This document shows, in pieces, positions 17,459 to 26,316 of a stretch of DNA of 64,000 nucleotides. Position 1 is the first letter of the stretch. Each line of letters begins with the position of its first letter. The DNA comes from Candidatus Acididesulfobacter guangdongensis (lineage in GTDB: Bacteria; SZUA-79; Acidulodesulfobacterales; Acidulodesulfobacteraceae). The stretch is taken from NCBI GenBank assembly GCA_004195045.1, contig SGBC01000003.1, positions 186,001 to 250,000 of the forward strand, written 5' to 3'. Under the pieces are notes generated by a model. That model saw only the letters and a program-made list of their open reading frames with translations. It was not told the origin of the DNA and searched no databases. The position numbers were made by a program, and so were the translations under genes.

Positions 17459-20400
17459 ATGTCTATGAAACCCGTAAATATAGCAAATGAGAATGAAATA
17501 AACGAATTAATTCTTCATATAAACGAAAAATTAATTAACGAAGAGATTTTTGAGTTTTTTATCGTAAAAAATTATCTTCGTCTTCCATCATTGGAAGAAA
17601 AACTTTTCGCAAATAATTTTTTAATTTCAGCATTAGCCGAATACCATGATTATATAAAAATAATTGTAAGAAAATTGTTCGATTTAACTTCCATATCCGA
17701 TAGTTTGAGCAGTTTAATATCAGATACGGATAAAGACAGCAAAAAAACTCTAAGCGCAGGTCCAAACTTAAATCTGTGTCCAAATTTAAATCAAAATATA
17801 GTTATAGATTTAGATATAAAAGCTCAATCGTTGGCGTTTGGCAACTTGAAAGATTTTCGTCTGCTTACAAAAATTCTGTCTCTTTTCCCAGATTCTTCCC
17901 TTAAAAAACTGACGATAAACGACATTAACTTTCAGCTTACTTATAAAAATCTTGAAGAATTATTTTTTGAATCTTTCAGGGTCATATCATGCGGGTCTTC
18001 GTTCTATATTAACTACAAAGAAGAAATTTTTTCGGAACGTTTGCTTAAGGGATATCTTGAATATGCCGGATTCATTGATGTGTATCCGGCGTCAGCCCCT
18101 GGCGAATATGAATACGGTAAAATTAAAATATCTGCAAAAAAGGAGTCTTTATCTGATTTATCAAAAAAACCTAAAAAAGTTTTATTAAATATAGAATCTG
18201 AAAAACCGGAAAATTTAATAAAATATTCTGTTTTTATAAGAGATTTGCACAATAAATATAACAACTGGGATTTATACTTAGTGTCTGATGAATGGAAATT
18301 TTATGATGAAAATATCTATTTAAAATATTGTTCGGATAAGCTGCCGCCCAACGAAAAATTTGATTACGGCGTTTATCTTGACGATTCTGAAAATAACTTT
18401 GCATCAGATGTAGATTATCCTTTGAAACCGCTAAACAGCAGAAAAGCAGATGTTTTTTTCTCTCGGGAAAATTTTGAAAATGTTAGTATGTTTCTGAAAT
18501 CACACGGCATAAGACCGGATGACTTATTTTGTATTTTAGACACGGCTTTCATATGCAGTAATGATAGTAACGGCAGCGTTAGTAATAAAAGCAATGTTCA
18601 CGATGAGGACAGCATCGCCGGTAACAATAATTATAATAGCGGCAGCGGTAAAAGCTGTGCTATCAGCTGGACAGACCGCGACATCAGCGGCAATTATGCC
18701 AAAGACGCATTAGAATTTTTTAATAGAATGCTTTCGGTTTATTTTCCGTATATATACAAAATTGGTTTTAAAATTCTATTTTTAGAAGATGATTTTAATA
18801 TACTCTCATTGAAAGATAAAGCGCTGCTGATGCAGCTCGCTTCATATTATGCCGGCGGCGGATTCAATTATTTTCTTGCTGATTCTCTGAGCGTTTCTTC
18901 CAATAATATAAGTTTAGATAAAATCAATTATAAAATACCGCATAATAATGCAAAAGATGATAGCGTTGGTGATGCCGGTGATAATAATAATTACGATGTA
19001 TCTATAATTATACCGGTCTATAATAATTTTAAATACACAAAACAGTGTGTTTTTTCAATATTCAGAAATCATCCGCTGGTAAATTTTGAGATAATTATCG
19101 TTGATAACGGCTCTACGGATGAAACCAGAGAATTTTTCAAAAGTTTTCAGGAGCTCGAAAATTTCAAAATTATATCCAATAAAGAAAATCTAGGTTTTGC
19201 AAAAGCTTCTAATCTTGGGGCGAGCTTATCAAAAGCGCCATATATACTTTTTTTAAATAACGACACGGTTGTTTCCAAAGGAGCAATAGACGAGCTGTAT
19301 TGCTCTCTAACAGCAGAAGATGCAAAATCTTCCGGCGTAGCGGCTTCCGGTCCGCTGCTTTTATATCCTGACAGAAAAATTCAGTCTGCGGGAATAATGT
19401 TTGAACGCCGCCTCATTCCAAATGTTTTGTCAGGAGTCGATGTAACCGGATGTAAGAATTCAGATGCTAAGAATATAATATATCTGCGAAATTTTAACGC
19501 CCTTACGGCAGCATGTTTGTTAGTTAAAAAAGATATATTTTATGATGTCGGCGGTTTTGATGAGAATTATATTAACGGATACGAAGACGTAGATTTATGT
19601 CTTAAATTAAGGGAAGCAGGCAATAAGTTAATATTTAATCCTAAAAGTATAGTTTTTCATTTTGAAAAAAAAACGTATGGAAGAAACAAATATGATATCG
19701 ATAACATTAACCGTTTTCACAGAAAATGGAAGCATAAATATAAAGCCGATGATTATATATTTGCAAAAATGGATAATTTGCTTTACATGGAACAATCAGA
19801 GAGCAATGACAGCACTTTGCCTAACAAAATTATCCCGCTTACAGTTATAAAGCTGACAGAAAATAAAATAGACGACCTTATTGCCGAGAAAAATTATAAC
19901 GAAGCAATAAAACTTTCCGACCACTTATTGACTATAGATAAATATAATATTAAAAACCGTAAAAAAAACGAAGAGATAAAGCTTGAAATAATAAAAACAA
20001 AGAATAAAAAATCGGAATCAGAAAAACATATTAATCTGTTATTAGAAGAAAAAGAAAGAATGCTTTTTTCGTATCGTACGATTATCAATAACATTATTAA
20101 ATCCAATAAGGACGTCAAAATATCGTTAGACCAGAATGAAATTTATAAGATATGGATTAAATATAATGAACCTTCTGAAATTGAACTTGAGCGGCAAACG
20201 ACGTTTAAATTTAAATACAGTCCTAAAATAAGCGTTATTATGCCTGTCTATAACACTCCTGAAGAATATTTAAGGAAAGCAATAGAGTCTGTTATTAATC
20301 AGACTTATCAAAACTGGGAGCTGTGTATTGCAGATGACGCTTCTGCAAAGCCGTATATAAAAGAAATATTAAAATATTATCAGGAACAGGATAAAAACGG

Positions 20401-21865
20401 AAGAATAAAAATTGCGTACAGAACCGAAAACGGTCATATTTCAAAAGCATCCAACAGTGCTTTGTCTATAGCAACCGGAGATTATATCGCATTATTGGAC
20501 CATGACGATGAGCTTGCAGAATTTGCGTTATTTGAAGTTGTTAAAGAAATAAACGAGCATCCCGATGCAAAATTGCTTTACAGCGATGAAGATAAACTGT
20601 ATATTGACGGCAGCAGGTTTATGCCTTATTTTAAATCCGACTGGAATCCCGACCTTTTTTTATCTCAGAATTTTATAAGCCATTTAGGCATTTACAAAAA
20701 GTCTGTAATTGATGAAATAAATGGCTTTAGAGAAGGATATGAAGGTTCTCAAGATTACGATTTAGCACTTCGGTTTATTGAAAAAATTAAATATAACGAA
20801 ATAAGGCATATTCCAAGGATTCTATACCACTGGAGAATGGTAGAAGGTTCAACGGCTATTACAACAAGCAGTAAATCTTATGCTATTATTGCGGCGAGAA
20901 AAGCCGTACAGGATCATTTAGATAGATTAAATATTAAAGCAAAAGTAGTTGAAGCGCCAATGATATTGGATTACAATCGTGTGATTTACGATATAGCAGG
21001 AAATCCTTTAATCAGTTTGATAATTATTACTCATAACGGCTTTCAATTAGTTAAAGACCTTATTGAAAGCATATTTGAAAAAACTTCATATAAAAATTTT
21101 GAGATTATATTAATTAACCGTGATAGCGATGAGTTACAAACATTGGAATATTTAAAATTATTAAAAGAGCATGAAAAAATTAAAGTTTTTGCTTACAATA
21201 AACCTTTTAATTATTCTAAAGTCGTTAATTTGGCGGTAAAATACGCAGGTGGCGAAGTTCTGGTTGTTTTAAATGATGATATGAAGATAATTAACGATGA
21301 TTGGTTAAGAGAGCTTGCTTCTAATGCATTACGTTCTGAGGCTGGGGTTGTCGGAGCCAAACTTTTGTATCTCGACGATACAATTCAGCATGCCGGAGTA
21401 ATAATCGGATCAGACAGAGAAAAAAACTCTATCGCAGTTCACTCTCATCAATTGATAAATAAAGATGCTTCCGGCTATTTCGGAAGAGCGCAGCTATTAC
21501 AGAATTATTCGGCGGTTACCGGCGCCTGCATGGCTCTGAGAACGGATATATATGAAAAAGCAGGCGGAATGGATGAGAATTTAGCCGTAGCATATAATGA
21601 TGTAGATTTTTGCCTGAAAGTTATGCAACTTGGGTACTATAATGTATATACGCCTTACGCGATGCTTTATCATTATGAAAGCAGAACCAGAGGCTACGAA
21701 GATACTGAAGAAAAACAGGTTAGATTTAAAAAAGAGAAAAATTATTTGAAAGCAAAATGGGGTAAATTGTTGGAGCATGATTTTGCATATAATATAAATC
21801 TGAGTTTTCCGGATAATTTATTTTCAATAAAACTACCTGGTGAATTACAAGGAATTTTAAACTGA
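17459..21865 (+). CDS. Giant glycosyltransferase with three GT2 domains
   Basis: A protein of about 1,468 residues. Three GT2 (GT-A) modules are seen: DVSIIIPVYNNFKYTKQCVF near residue 513 with DNGSTDE and FLNNDT as donor motifs; KISVIMPVYNTPEEYLRKAI near 923 with ADDAS and LLDHDDE; and LISLIIITHNGFQLVKDLIE near 1182 with VVLNDDM. The first and third also carry the GGFDENY or GGMDENL acceptor motif. The N-terminal 500 residues hold a methyltransferase-like or decayed module and a Ser/Asn-rich insert (about 368-410). A TTG at 17438 is in frame, but the ATG at 17459 is more likely. Each module could add a different sugar to one flagellar or surface glycan. Confidence 0.8.
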   Translation: MSMKPVNIANENEINELILHINEKLINEEIFEFFIVKNYLRLPSLEEKLFANNFLISALAEYHDYIKIIVRKLFDLTSISDSLSSLISDTDKDSKKTLSAGPNLNLCPNLNQNIVIDLDIKAQSLAFGNLKDFRLLTKILSLFPDSSLKKLTINDINFQLTYKNLEELFFESFRVISCGSSFYINYKEEIFSERLLKGYLEYAGFIDVYPASAPGEYEYGKIKISAKKESLSDLSKKPKKVLLNIESEKPENLIKYSVFIRDLHNKYNNWDLYLVSDEWKFYDENIYLKYCSDKLPPNEKFDYGVYLDDSENNFASDVDYPLKPLNSRKADVFFSRENFENVSMFLKSHGIRPDDLFCILDTAFICSNDSNGSVSNKSNVHDEDSIAGNNNYNSGSGKSCAISWTDRDISGNYAKDALEFFNRMLSVYFPYIYKIGFKILFLEDDFNILSLKDKALLMQLASYYAGGGFNYFLADSLSVSSNNISLDKINYKIPHNNAKDDSVGDAGDNNNYDVSIIIPVYNNFKYTKQCVFSIFRNHPLVNFEIIIVDNGSTDETREFFKSFQELENFKIISNKENLGFAKASNLGASLSKAPYILFLNNDTVVSKGAIDELYCSLTAEDAKSSGVAASGPLLLYPDRKIQSAGIMFERRLIPNVLSGVDVTGCKNSDAKNIIYLRNFNALTAACLLVKKDIFYDVGGFDENYINGYEDVDLCLKLREAGNKLIFNPKSIVFHFEKKTYGRNKYDIDNINRFHRKWKHKYKADDYIFAKMDNLLYMEQSESNDSTLPNKIIPLTVIKLTENKIDDLIAEKNYNEAIKLSDHLLTIDKYNIKNRKKNEEIKLEIIKTKNKKSESEKHINLLLEEKERMLFSYRTIINNIIKSNKDVKISLDQNEIYKIWIKYNEPSEIELERQTTFKFKYSPKISVIMPVYNTPEEYLRKAIESVINQTYQNWELCIADDASAKPYIKEILKYYQEQDKNGRIKIAYRTENGHISKASNSALSIATGDYIALLDHDDELAEFALFEVVKEINEHPDAKLLYSDEDKLYIDGSRFMPYFKSDWNPDLFLSQNFISHLGIYKKSVIDEINGFREGYEGSQDYDLALRFIEKIKYNEIRHIPRILYHWRMVEGSTAITTSSKSYAIIAARKAVQDHLDRLNIKAKVVEAPMILDYNRVIYDIAGNPLISLIIITHNGFQLVKDLIESIFEKTSYKNFEIILINRDSDELQTLEYLKLLKEHEKIKVFAYNKPFNYSKVVNLAVKYAGGEVLVVLNDDMKIINDDWLRELASNALRSEAGVVGAKLLYLDDTIQHAGVIIGSDREKNSIAVHSHQLINKDASGYFGRAQLLQNYSAVTGACMALRTDIYEKAGGMDENLAVAYNDVDFCLKVMQLGYYNVYTPYAMLYHYESRTRGYEDTEEKQVRFKKEKNYLKAKWGKLLEHDFAYNINLSFPDNLFSIKLPGELQGILN

Positions 21866-21897
21866 AAAATATAATGATTTATTGCTATTGAATTATT

Positions 21898-22053
21898 ATG
21901 AAGCTTCGTGAATCCGCTCTTGCTCATTACTATTGTAAAGGTGAGTGTTTGGAAATAGGTGGTTCGGCACATAATCCATTTGGATTGAACACAAAAATGT
22001 TGATTTTACTAAAGATATAACTATTTTTAAAAAGGAAGAAATAAAACTATAAT
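21898..22053 (+). pseudogene. 5' fragment of a SAM-dependent methyltransferase, frameshifted and cut by an IS
   Basis: The ATG at 21898 begins MKLRESALAHYYCKGECLEI, then GGSAHNPFGLNT, the Gly-rich SAM-binding start of a sugar-cluster methyltransferase (LEIG-x-x-HNPF). After NTK the frame breaks in a run of five A. Restoring one A gives NVDFTKDITIFKKEEIKL until a stop at 22051-22053. The rest of the gene is absent and the IS3-family relic starts there. An intact version was probably part of the glycosylation cluster before the insertion. Confidence 0.6.
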
Positions 22054-22257
22054 GAACCCATAAATTAAGACAGCTTTTTTAAAATTGAACTTCCGCATTA
22101 CAATAATTATAAAAATCTGTTAAAATTTATTATTATTAGCTAATAAGAAAAATAATAAAAAAGATTAAAAAATTAGCATATTAAAATTAGCAAATTAAAA
22201 ATAATAAATTTAACTATAATTAAAATAATAATTATAATTAAAAATAGGAGCGTTATA

Positions 22258-22550
22258 ATGAGTACAAGCCATAGGAAGTTTTCTCCTGATTTTAAGGATA
22301 AGGTCGTCTTAGAACTATTGGAATCTTAGCAGGACGACTAATGAAATAGCCGTTCAATACAAAATACTGCCTAAAAGCGTTCAGGTGTGGAGGCGCGTTT
22401 TTTAACCGCCTGCGGCGGTTCACCAGTTTTTTGAGAATGCTTCCGCCATTTATGAAGATTCCGTGTCTTCTAAGAAATACAAAGACGAACTAAAAGAAAA
22501 AGAAGAAAAAATAGAAAACTTAGAAAAAACTTTAGGCAGAACTGTAATGG
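22258..22550 (+). pseudogene. IS3-family OrfA, frameshifted
   Basis: ATG at 22258 gives MSTSHRKFSPDFKDKVVLEL and then a premature stop. In the next frame NEIAVQYKILPKSVQVWRR continues the Tnp_1 helix-turn-helix. After a palindromic insert at about 22401-22430 the leucine-zipper part resumes (QFFENASAIYEDSVSSKKYK, then KEEKIENLEKTLGRT). Conceptually joined, it is a full-length OrfA of about 95 residues. Confidence 0.65.
22401..22435. repeat. Small palindromic insert in orfA
   Basis: AACCGCC and GGCGGTT face each other across TGC (22406-22422), inside the coding sequence between VWRR and QFFENAS. GTTTTTT occurs at both edges, which looks like a duplicated target or a slipped copy. Confidence 0.5.
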
Positions 22551-22593
22551 GAAGTATAAAAGCCAAATGCCTTTATGTGGCTGCAAAAAAAAG

Positions 22594-22709
22594 TAGGTAT
22601 AAAAGCCAACGGCTTGGCTTTTATGTTGGGCTTGACTGACAAATTAAGCGTGAGCTGCGCTGCCCTTCGGGTGCAGGACCCGACATAAACGGCATGCGTT
22701 TATACCATT
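22594..22709. repeat. Palindromic insert (about 115 bp) upstream of orfB
   Basis: GGTATAAA near 22597 and TTTATACC at about 22699-22706 form the outer arms, and TTTATGTTGGG resembles the complement of CCCGACATAAA inside them. An inner perfect hairpin is ATAAAAGCC/GGCTTTTAT (22599-22624). The insert separates the OrfA/OrfB junction from the preserved orfB reading frame. It has the form of a MITE. Confidence 0.5.
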
Positions 22710-23343
22710 GTCTATTACAAGGCAGTGCCAGTTGTTACAGTTAAATAGAACTACAATCTATTATGAACATACTGAAAGATTCTTAAATCAAATTATATTA
22801 AACAGGTTAGATGAAATATATACGGAATTTCCGTATTACGGATACCGCCGCATGTATCATACTTTAATTGAGGAAGGCAAAGACGTCAATCCTAAGCAAA
22901 TATTAAGTTATATGAAAATACCGGGTATTAAAGCGCTGTATCCGGCAAAGAAGAAAAACACTTCAATGCCTAACGCAAATCATGAAAAGTATCCGTATCT
23001 TCTAAAAGGTCGTAAGGTAACCAAGCCTAATCAAGTCTGGGCGTCAGACATCACTTATATCCGCCTTAATCACGGTTTTGTTTATCTATTATCAGGCACC
23101 GTAATAGACCTTTATACACGCAGCACGCAGTATTATGTCATGGAGCCTATCTCCTATTATGGACGAAAGGCTTACTATGAATGTATTAAATGACGCTATA
23201 TATAAATACGGAAAGCCTGAAATATTTAATTCAGACCAGGGTTCGCAATATACGGCTCAGAATTTCATTAATATTTTATTAAATCACAATATATCTATTT
23301 CAATGGATTCTAAAGGTCGTGCGATAGACAACATATTTATCAT

Positions 23344-23392
23344 ATCTTCACCTGCGAGTTTTGAAAAGCATGACTTTTCAGCAGGCGAAGAT
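23344..23392. repeat. Compound hairpin inserted in frame in orfB
   Basis: ATCTTCACCTGC (23344-23355) pairs with GCAGGCGAAGAT (23381-23392) with one mismatch, and GAAAAG/CTTTTC form an inner stem. The insertion keeps the reading frame open. Confidence 0.55.
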
Positions 23393-23572
23393 GGGTTCTG
23401 GCGTACTATTAAATGGGACAATATCTATCCTTCGGGCTATGAAACGCTAAAAGAAGCAAGAGCCGGCATCGACGCTTTTATGTATAAATACAACAATCAC
23501 AGGCTGCATTCGTCTTTAGGATATAAACCGCCGCTAAAAGTTTATAATAAATATTTTGAAAAAGCGGCGTAT

Positions 23573-23601
23573 AATTTAAAAAGGGTACCCCTTTTTAAAT
23601 T
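23573..23601. terminator. Perfect 13-bp inverted repeat at the orfB end
   Basis: AATTTAAAAAGGG at 23573-23585 is followed by TAC and its perfect complement at 23589-23601. It overlaps the last codons of orfB (VPLFKLY). With five A before and five T after the GC core, it could terminate transcription in both directions. Confidence 0.6.
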
Positions 23602-23739
23602 ATACTAATAAAAATAAATGATAATTAATAATTAAAATGATAATGAAAAAGAATTAAAAAAAGGAAGTAAGAAAATAAAAAATCGGTCTCGTATATTAAT
23701 ATTTTTTATATTAAATTTAATTATTTTTGTTATAATTTA

Positions 23740-23890
23740 GGGCATATCTAATTTGTCTGAGTCGCTCTATAACGGCAGACTGATGTCAAGTCAGATAGCC
23801 CAACCAAAAACTTGGATAGTAACTGAGTCTTAAAAGACTGTATGAAACGAGATGAAGTTTATTTGGGCAAATTAATTTAAATCTATCAAG
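23740..23890 (+). ncRNA. Putative IS110 bridge RNA region
   Basis: In IS110 elements with the transposase downstream, the left non-coding end encodes a structured bridge RNA with target- and donor-binding loops. Here 23740-23890 is non-coding and much less AT-biased than its flanks. It shows short stems: CTGA/TCAG around 23781-23796 and AGTCTT/AAGACT around 23827-23840. The ribosome site CGGAGG near 23891 closes the region. The role is inferred from family and position. Confidence 0.45.
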
Positions 23891-23901
23891 CGGAGGAAAA
23901 A

Positions 23902-24912
23902 ATGAACATCATTAGGAATAGATGTTTCAAAATTAACGCTTTCGTGTTTTGACGGCAAAAATTATTTTGAGATTCAAAATAACAAGAAGAGCGTTACCGC
24001 TTTTGCAATTAAGGTGGCAAAAAAAGATGCCGGATTCATTTATGAAGCGACAGGTCATTATCCTTTAGTTTTAGATTTAGAATGTATTAATAACGGAAAT
24101 ACCTGTTTATAAAGTAAATCCGAGAGATTCTAAACATTTTTCCAAGGCGATTAAACACAGAAATAAAACGGATATATTGGATTCTAAAATGCTCTGGGAT
24201 ATACAGAAGATAGCCAAAGAAGATGATTACAAGATATTAGAATTAAATAAGCTAAATCAAAAATTGGAAGAATTTATGTCTTATTACTATTTTCTGCAAA
24301 AACAGATAGTGGAGTTAAAAAACAGGCTTGAGAGCCAAATATTAAGAAGCAATAAATGGATTATAAAAGAACTTGCGAAAGAGCTTAAAACTACAGAAAA
24401 AAAGCAGGATAAAGTTATAGAAAAAATGCTTGAAACGATTCATAAAGACAAGGAACTTTCCGAATGTTTTAAATGCGTTAAATCTGTTAGCGGCATAGGC
24501 AATAAAAGTTCTCTTCTCAACTATGTTTTTTCTTAACTATCCCGATACTAATAAAAAAGAACTGACTGCATTAGCCGGACTTGATCCGGTTGAAACAACA
24601 TCGGGAACTTCAGTCAGGAAGAAAACAAAGATATTTAAAAGAGGTTCTGTTATTTTACGCATGATGTTTTTTATGCCGGTTCTTTCAATGATATATAGAA
24701 ATACTCCTTTTAAGATTTTATATAACCGTATAGTTGAAAGAGGAAAGGAAAAGAAAGTAGCCGTTATAGCTATTATGAGAAAAATTATTATAATAGCCCA
24801 TACGTTATTTACTAAAAATCAGGTTTTTGATAAATCAAAATATTTGGCTGTCACAGGAGTAAAATTTAATAGAATCTTAAAAATTTTGCTTGACTTTAAT
24901 ATAGCAACTTGA
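23902..24912 (+). pseudogene. IS110-family transposase, three frameshifts
   Basis: Joining frames gives a complete IS110 transposase. GIDVSKLTLSCFDGKNYFEI is the first Asp motif of the RuvC-like DEDD domain; GFIYEATGHYPLVLDLE contains the Glu; PVYKVNPRDSKHFSKAIKHR and KTDILDSKMLWDIQ carry the last Asps. After a coiled middle, SVSGIGNKSSLLNYVF and LTALAGLDPVETTSGTS form the transposase_20 domain with its catalytic Ser region. Breaks lie just after the start (about 23911), near 24100 and at a T run near 24525. Each is a single-base shift in or near a short A or T run. Confidence 0.8.
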
Positions 24913-24997
24913 CAAATGGGTGCAGTATAAATTAATGCATAAAAAAATAAAAAATAATTGATAAACCTAAATATGAAAAATTTTAATTGCAAATAGC

Positions 24998-26227
24998 ATG
25001 ACTATAAAATGCAGATTTTGCGGAAACAATTTAAAAAATGAATTTATAGATTTAGTAAATTCTCCGCCATCTAATTCTTTTTTAAGCGAAGAACAGTTAA
25101 ACGAACCTGAAATATTTTATCCGCTTAAGCTTTTTGTATGCGATAAATGTTTTCTTGTTCAGATTGACGAATATAAGAAATCCGATGAAATATTTAACTC
25201 TGATTATGCTTATTTCTCTTCTTTTTCACAAAGTTGGTTGGAACACTCAAAGAAATATGTAGAAATGATTGTAAAAAGATTAGGACTTAATGAGTCGTCC
25301 CTTGTTGCCGAAATAGCTTCTAACGATGGATACCTCCTTCAATACTTTAAACAAATGGGTATACAATGTTACGGTATAGAACCAACAATTAATACATCTT
25401 TAGTATCAAAACAAAAAGGTATAGATGTTGTAGAAAAATTTTTCGATGCTTCTTTAGCAACACATCTTGCTGCCGAAGGAAAACGAGTAGATTTATTATT
25501 GGGTAATAATGTTTTAGCACATGTTCCAAATATAAACGATTTTGTAATAGGACTTAAGAAGTTGATTAAGGATAATGGAACTATTACTATGGAGTTTCCG
25601 CATATTTTAAATTTGATAGAACAAAACCAGTTTGACACAATATATCATGAGCATTTTTCATATTTTTCATTCTATACTGTAAATAAAATATTTAAAAAAC
25701 ATGGATTAAATATTTTTGACGTTGAAGAACTATCTACGCATGGAGGGTCATTAAGAATATATGCAACGCATGAAGAATTTAATATTTTGGCGTCTGATTC
25801 GGTGAAATTATTATTGAAAAAAGAAGAAAAATTTGGTATTACTAATATTACTACTTATTCCTCTTTTTCTGAAAAAGTAGAAAAAGTAAAAAATAATCTT
25901 TTAGAGTTTTTAATTTCAGCAAAAAAAGAGGGAAAGATGGTTGTCGGATATGGAGCTGCTGCCAAAGGAAATACATTGCTTAATTATTGCGGAATTAAAA
26001 AAGACCTTATATCTTTTGTAGTTGATAAGTCTCCTTATAAACAAGGTAAGTTTCTTCCCGCAAGTCATATACCTGTTTTAAATGAAGGTTTTTTAAAAAA
26101 AGAAAAGCCTGACTATATTTTAATTATTCCTTGGAATATAAAAAGCGAAATAATAAAACAGCTTTCATATATACGTAGATGGGGCGGAAAGTTTGTTTTA
26201 GCCATTCCATATTTGGAAATTTTATAA
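24998..26227 (+). CDS. Sugar C-methyltransferase (TylC3/CloU type)
   Basis: Probable SAM-dependent C-methyltransferase acting on an NDP-4-keto-6-deoxysugar. Residues about 4-55 form the zinc-binding domain (CRFCGNN, then CDKCFLVQ). The SAM-binding core is VAEIASNDGYLLQYFKQMGI near 101-120 and LLGNNVLAHVPNINDFV near 167-183; YHEHFSYFSF near 216-225 contains the catalytic-site His-Glu-His. The C-terminal half ends with VVGYGAAAKGNTLLNYCGI, a hallmark of this family. It is 409 residues long, the normal size. With rfbF and rfbG nearby, the substrate is probably a CDP-4-keto-deoxysugar that becomes a branched 3-C-methyl sugar; the product is inferred. Confidence 0.85.
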   Translation: MTIKCRFCGNNLKNEFIDLVNSPPSNSFLSEEQLNEPEIFYPLKLFVCDKCFLVQIDEYKKSDEIFNSDYAYFSSFSQSWLEHSKKYVEMIVKRLGLNESSLVAEIASNDGYLLQYFKQMGIQCYGIEPTINTSLVSKQKGIDVVEKFFDASLATHLAAEGKRVDLLLGNNVLAHVPNINDFVIGLKKLIKDNGTITMEFPHILNLIEQNQFDTIYHEHFSYFSFYTVNKIFKKHGLNIFDVEELSTHGGSLRIYATHEEFNILASDSVKLLLKKEEKFGITNITTYSSFSEKVEKVKNNLLEFLISAKKEGKMVVGYGAAAKGNTLLNYCGIKKDLISFVVDKSPYKQGKFLPASHIPVLNEGFLKKEKPDYILIIPWNIKSEIIKQLSYIRRWGGKFVLAIPYLEIL

Positions 26228-26316
26228 AACTAAACTCGCCGTTATAGGTTGTTGATATTGTTTATTGCATAAAATATTTTAACAGTTAAAGTATTATTTG
26301 TGATTTATTATAATTT

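Larger units (their letters stand above)
22708..23608 (+). pseudogene. IS3-family OrfB transposase, two frames plus an in-frame insert
   Basis: DDE integrase of an IS3-family element. The first frame begins SITRQCQLLQLNRTTIYY and carries the HTH_21 part (YTEFPYYGYRRMYHTLIEEG) and the first catalytic Asp in VWASDITYIRL. After PISYYGRKAYYECIK the frame stops at 23191-23193. The second frame carries KPEIFNSDQGSQYTA (second Asp) and ends in the closing motif YNNHRLHSSLGYKPP. Between SKGRAIDNIF and FWRTIKWDNIYPSGYE an extra stretch of about 17 codons comes from a palindromic insert and removes the catalytic-Glu neighbourhood. It cannot make an active enzyme. Confidence 0.75.
22052..23640 (+). mobile_element. 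IS3-family insertion sequence, degenerate
   Basis: The left edge is taken as TGAACCCATAAATTAAGACA (starting near 22053), which begins with the TGA typical of IS3 ends. The matching right end was not found, so the right boundary is approximate. Inside are an orfA-like helix-turn-helix gene with an early frameshift and an orfB with rve integrase motifs in two frames. Three separate palindromic inserts interrupt the coding parts. The element is dead. Confidence 0.7.
23732..24915 (+). mobile_element. IS110-family element, degenerate
   Basis: A non-coding leader of about 170 bp is followed by a DEDD-type transposase broken by three frameshifts. IS110 elements lack clear terminal inverted repeats, so the edges are only approximate. 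It follows the IS3 relic directly, so this spot has been hit repeatedly. Confidence 0.7.
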
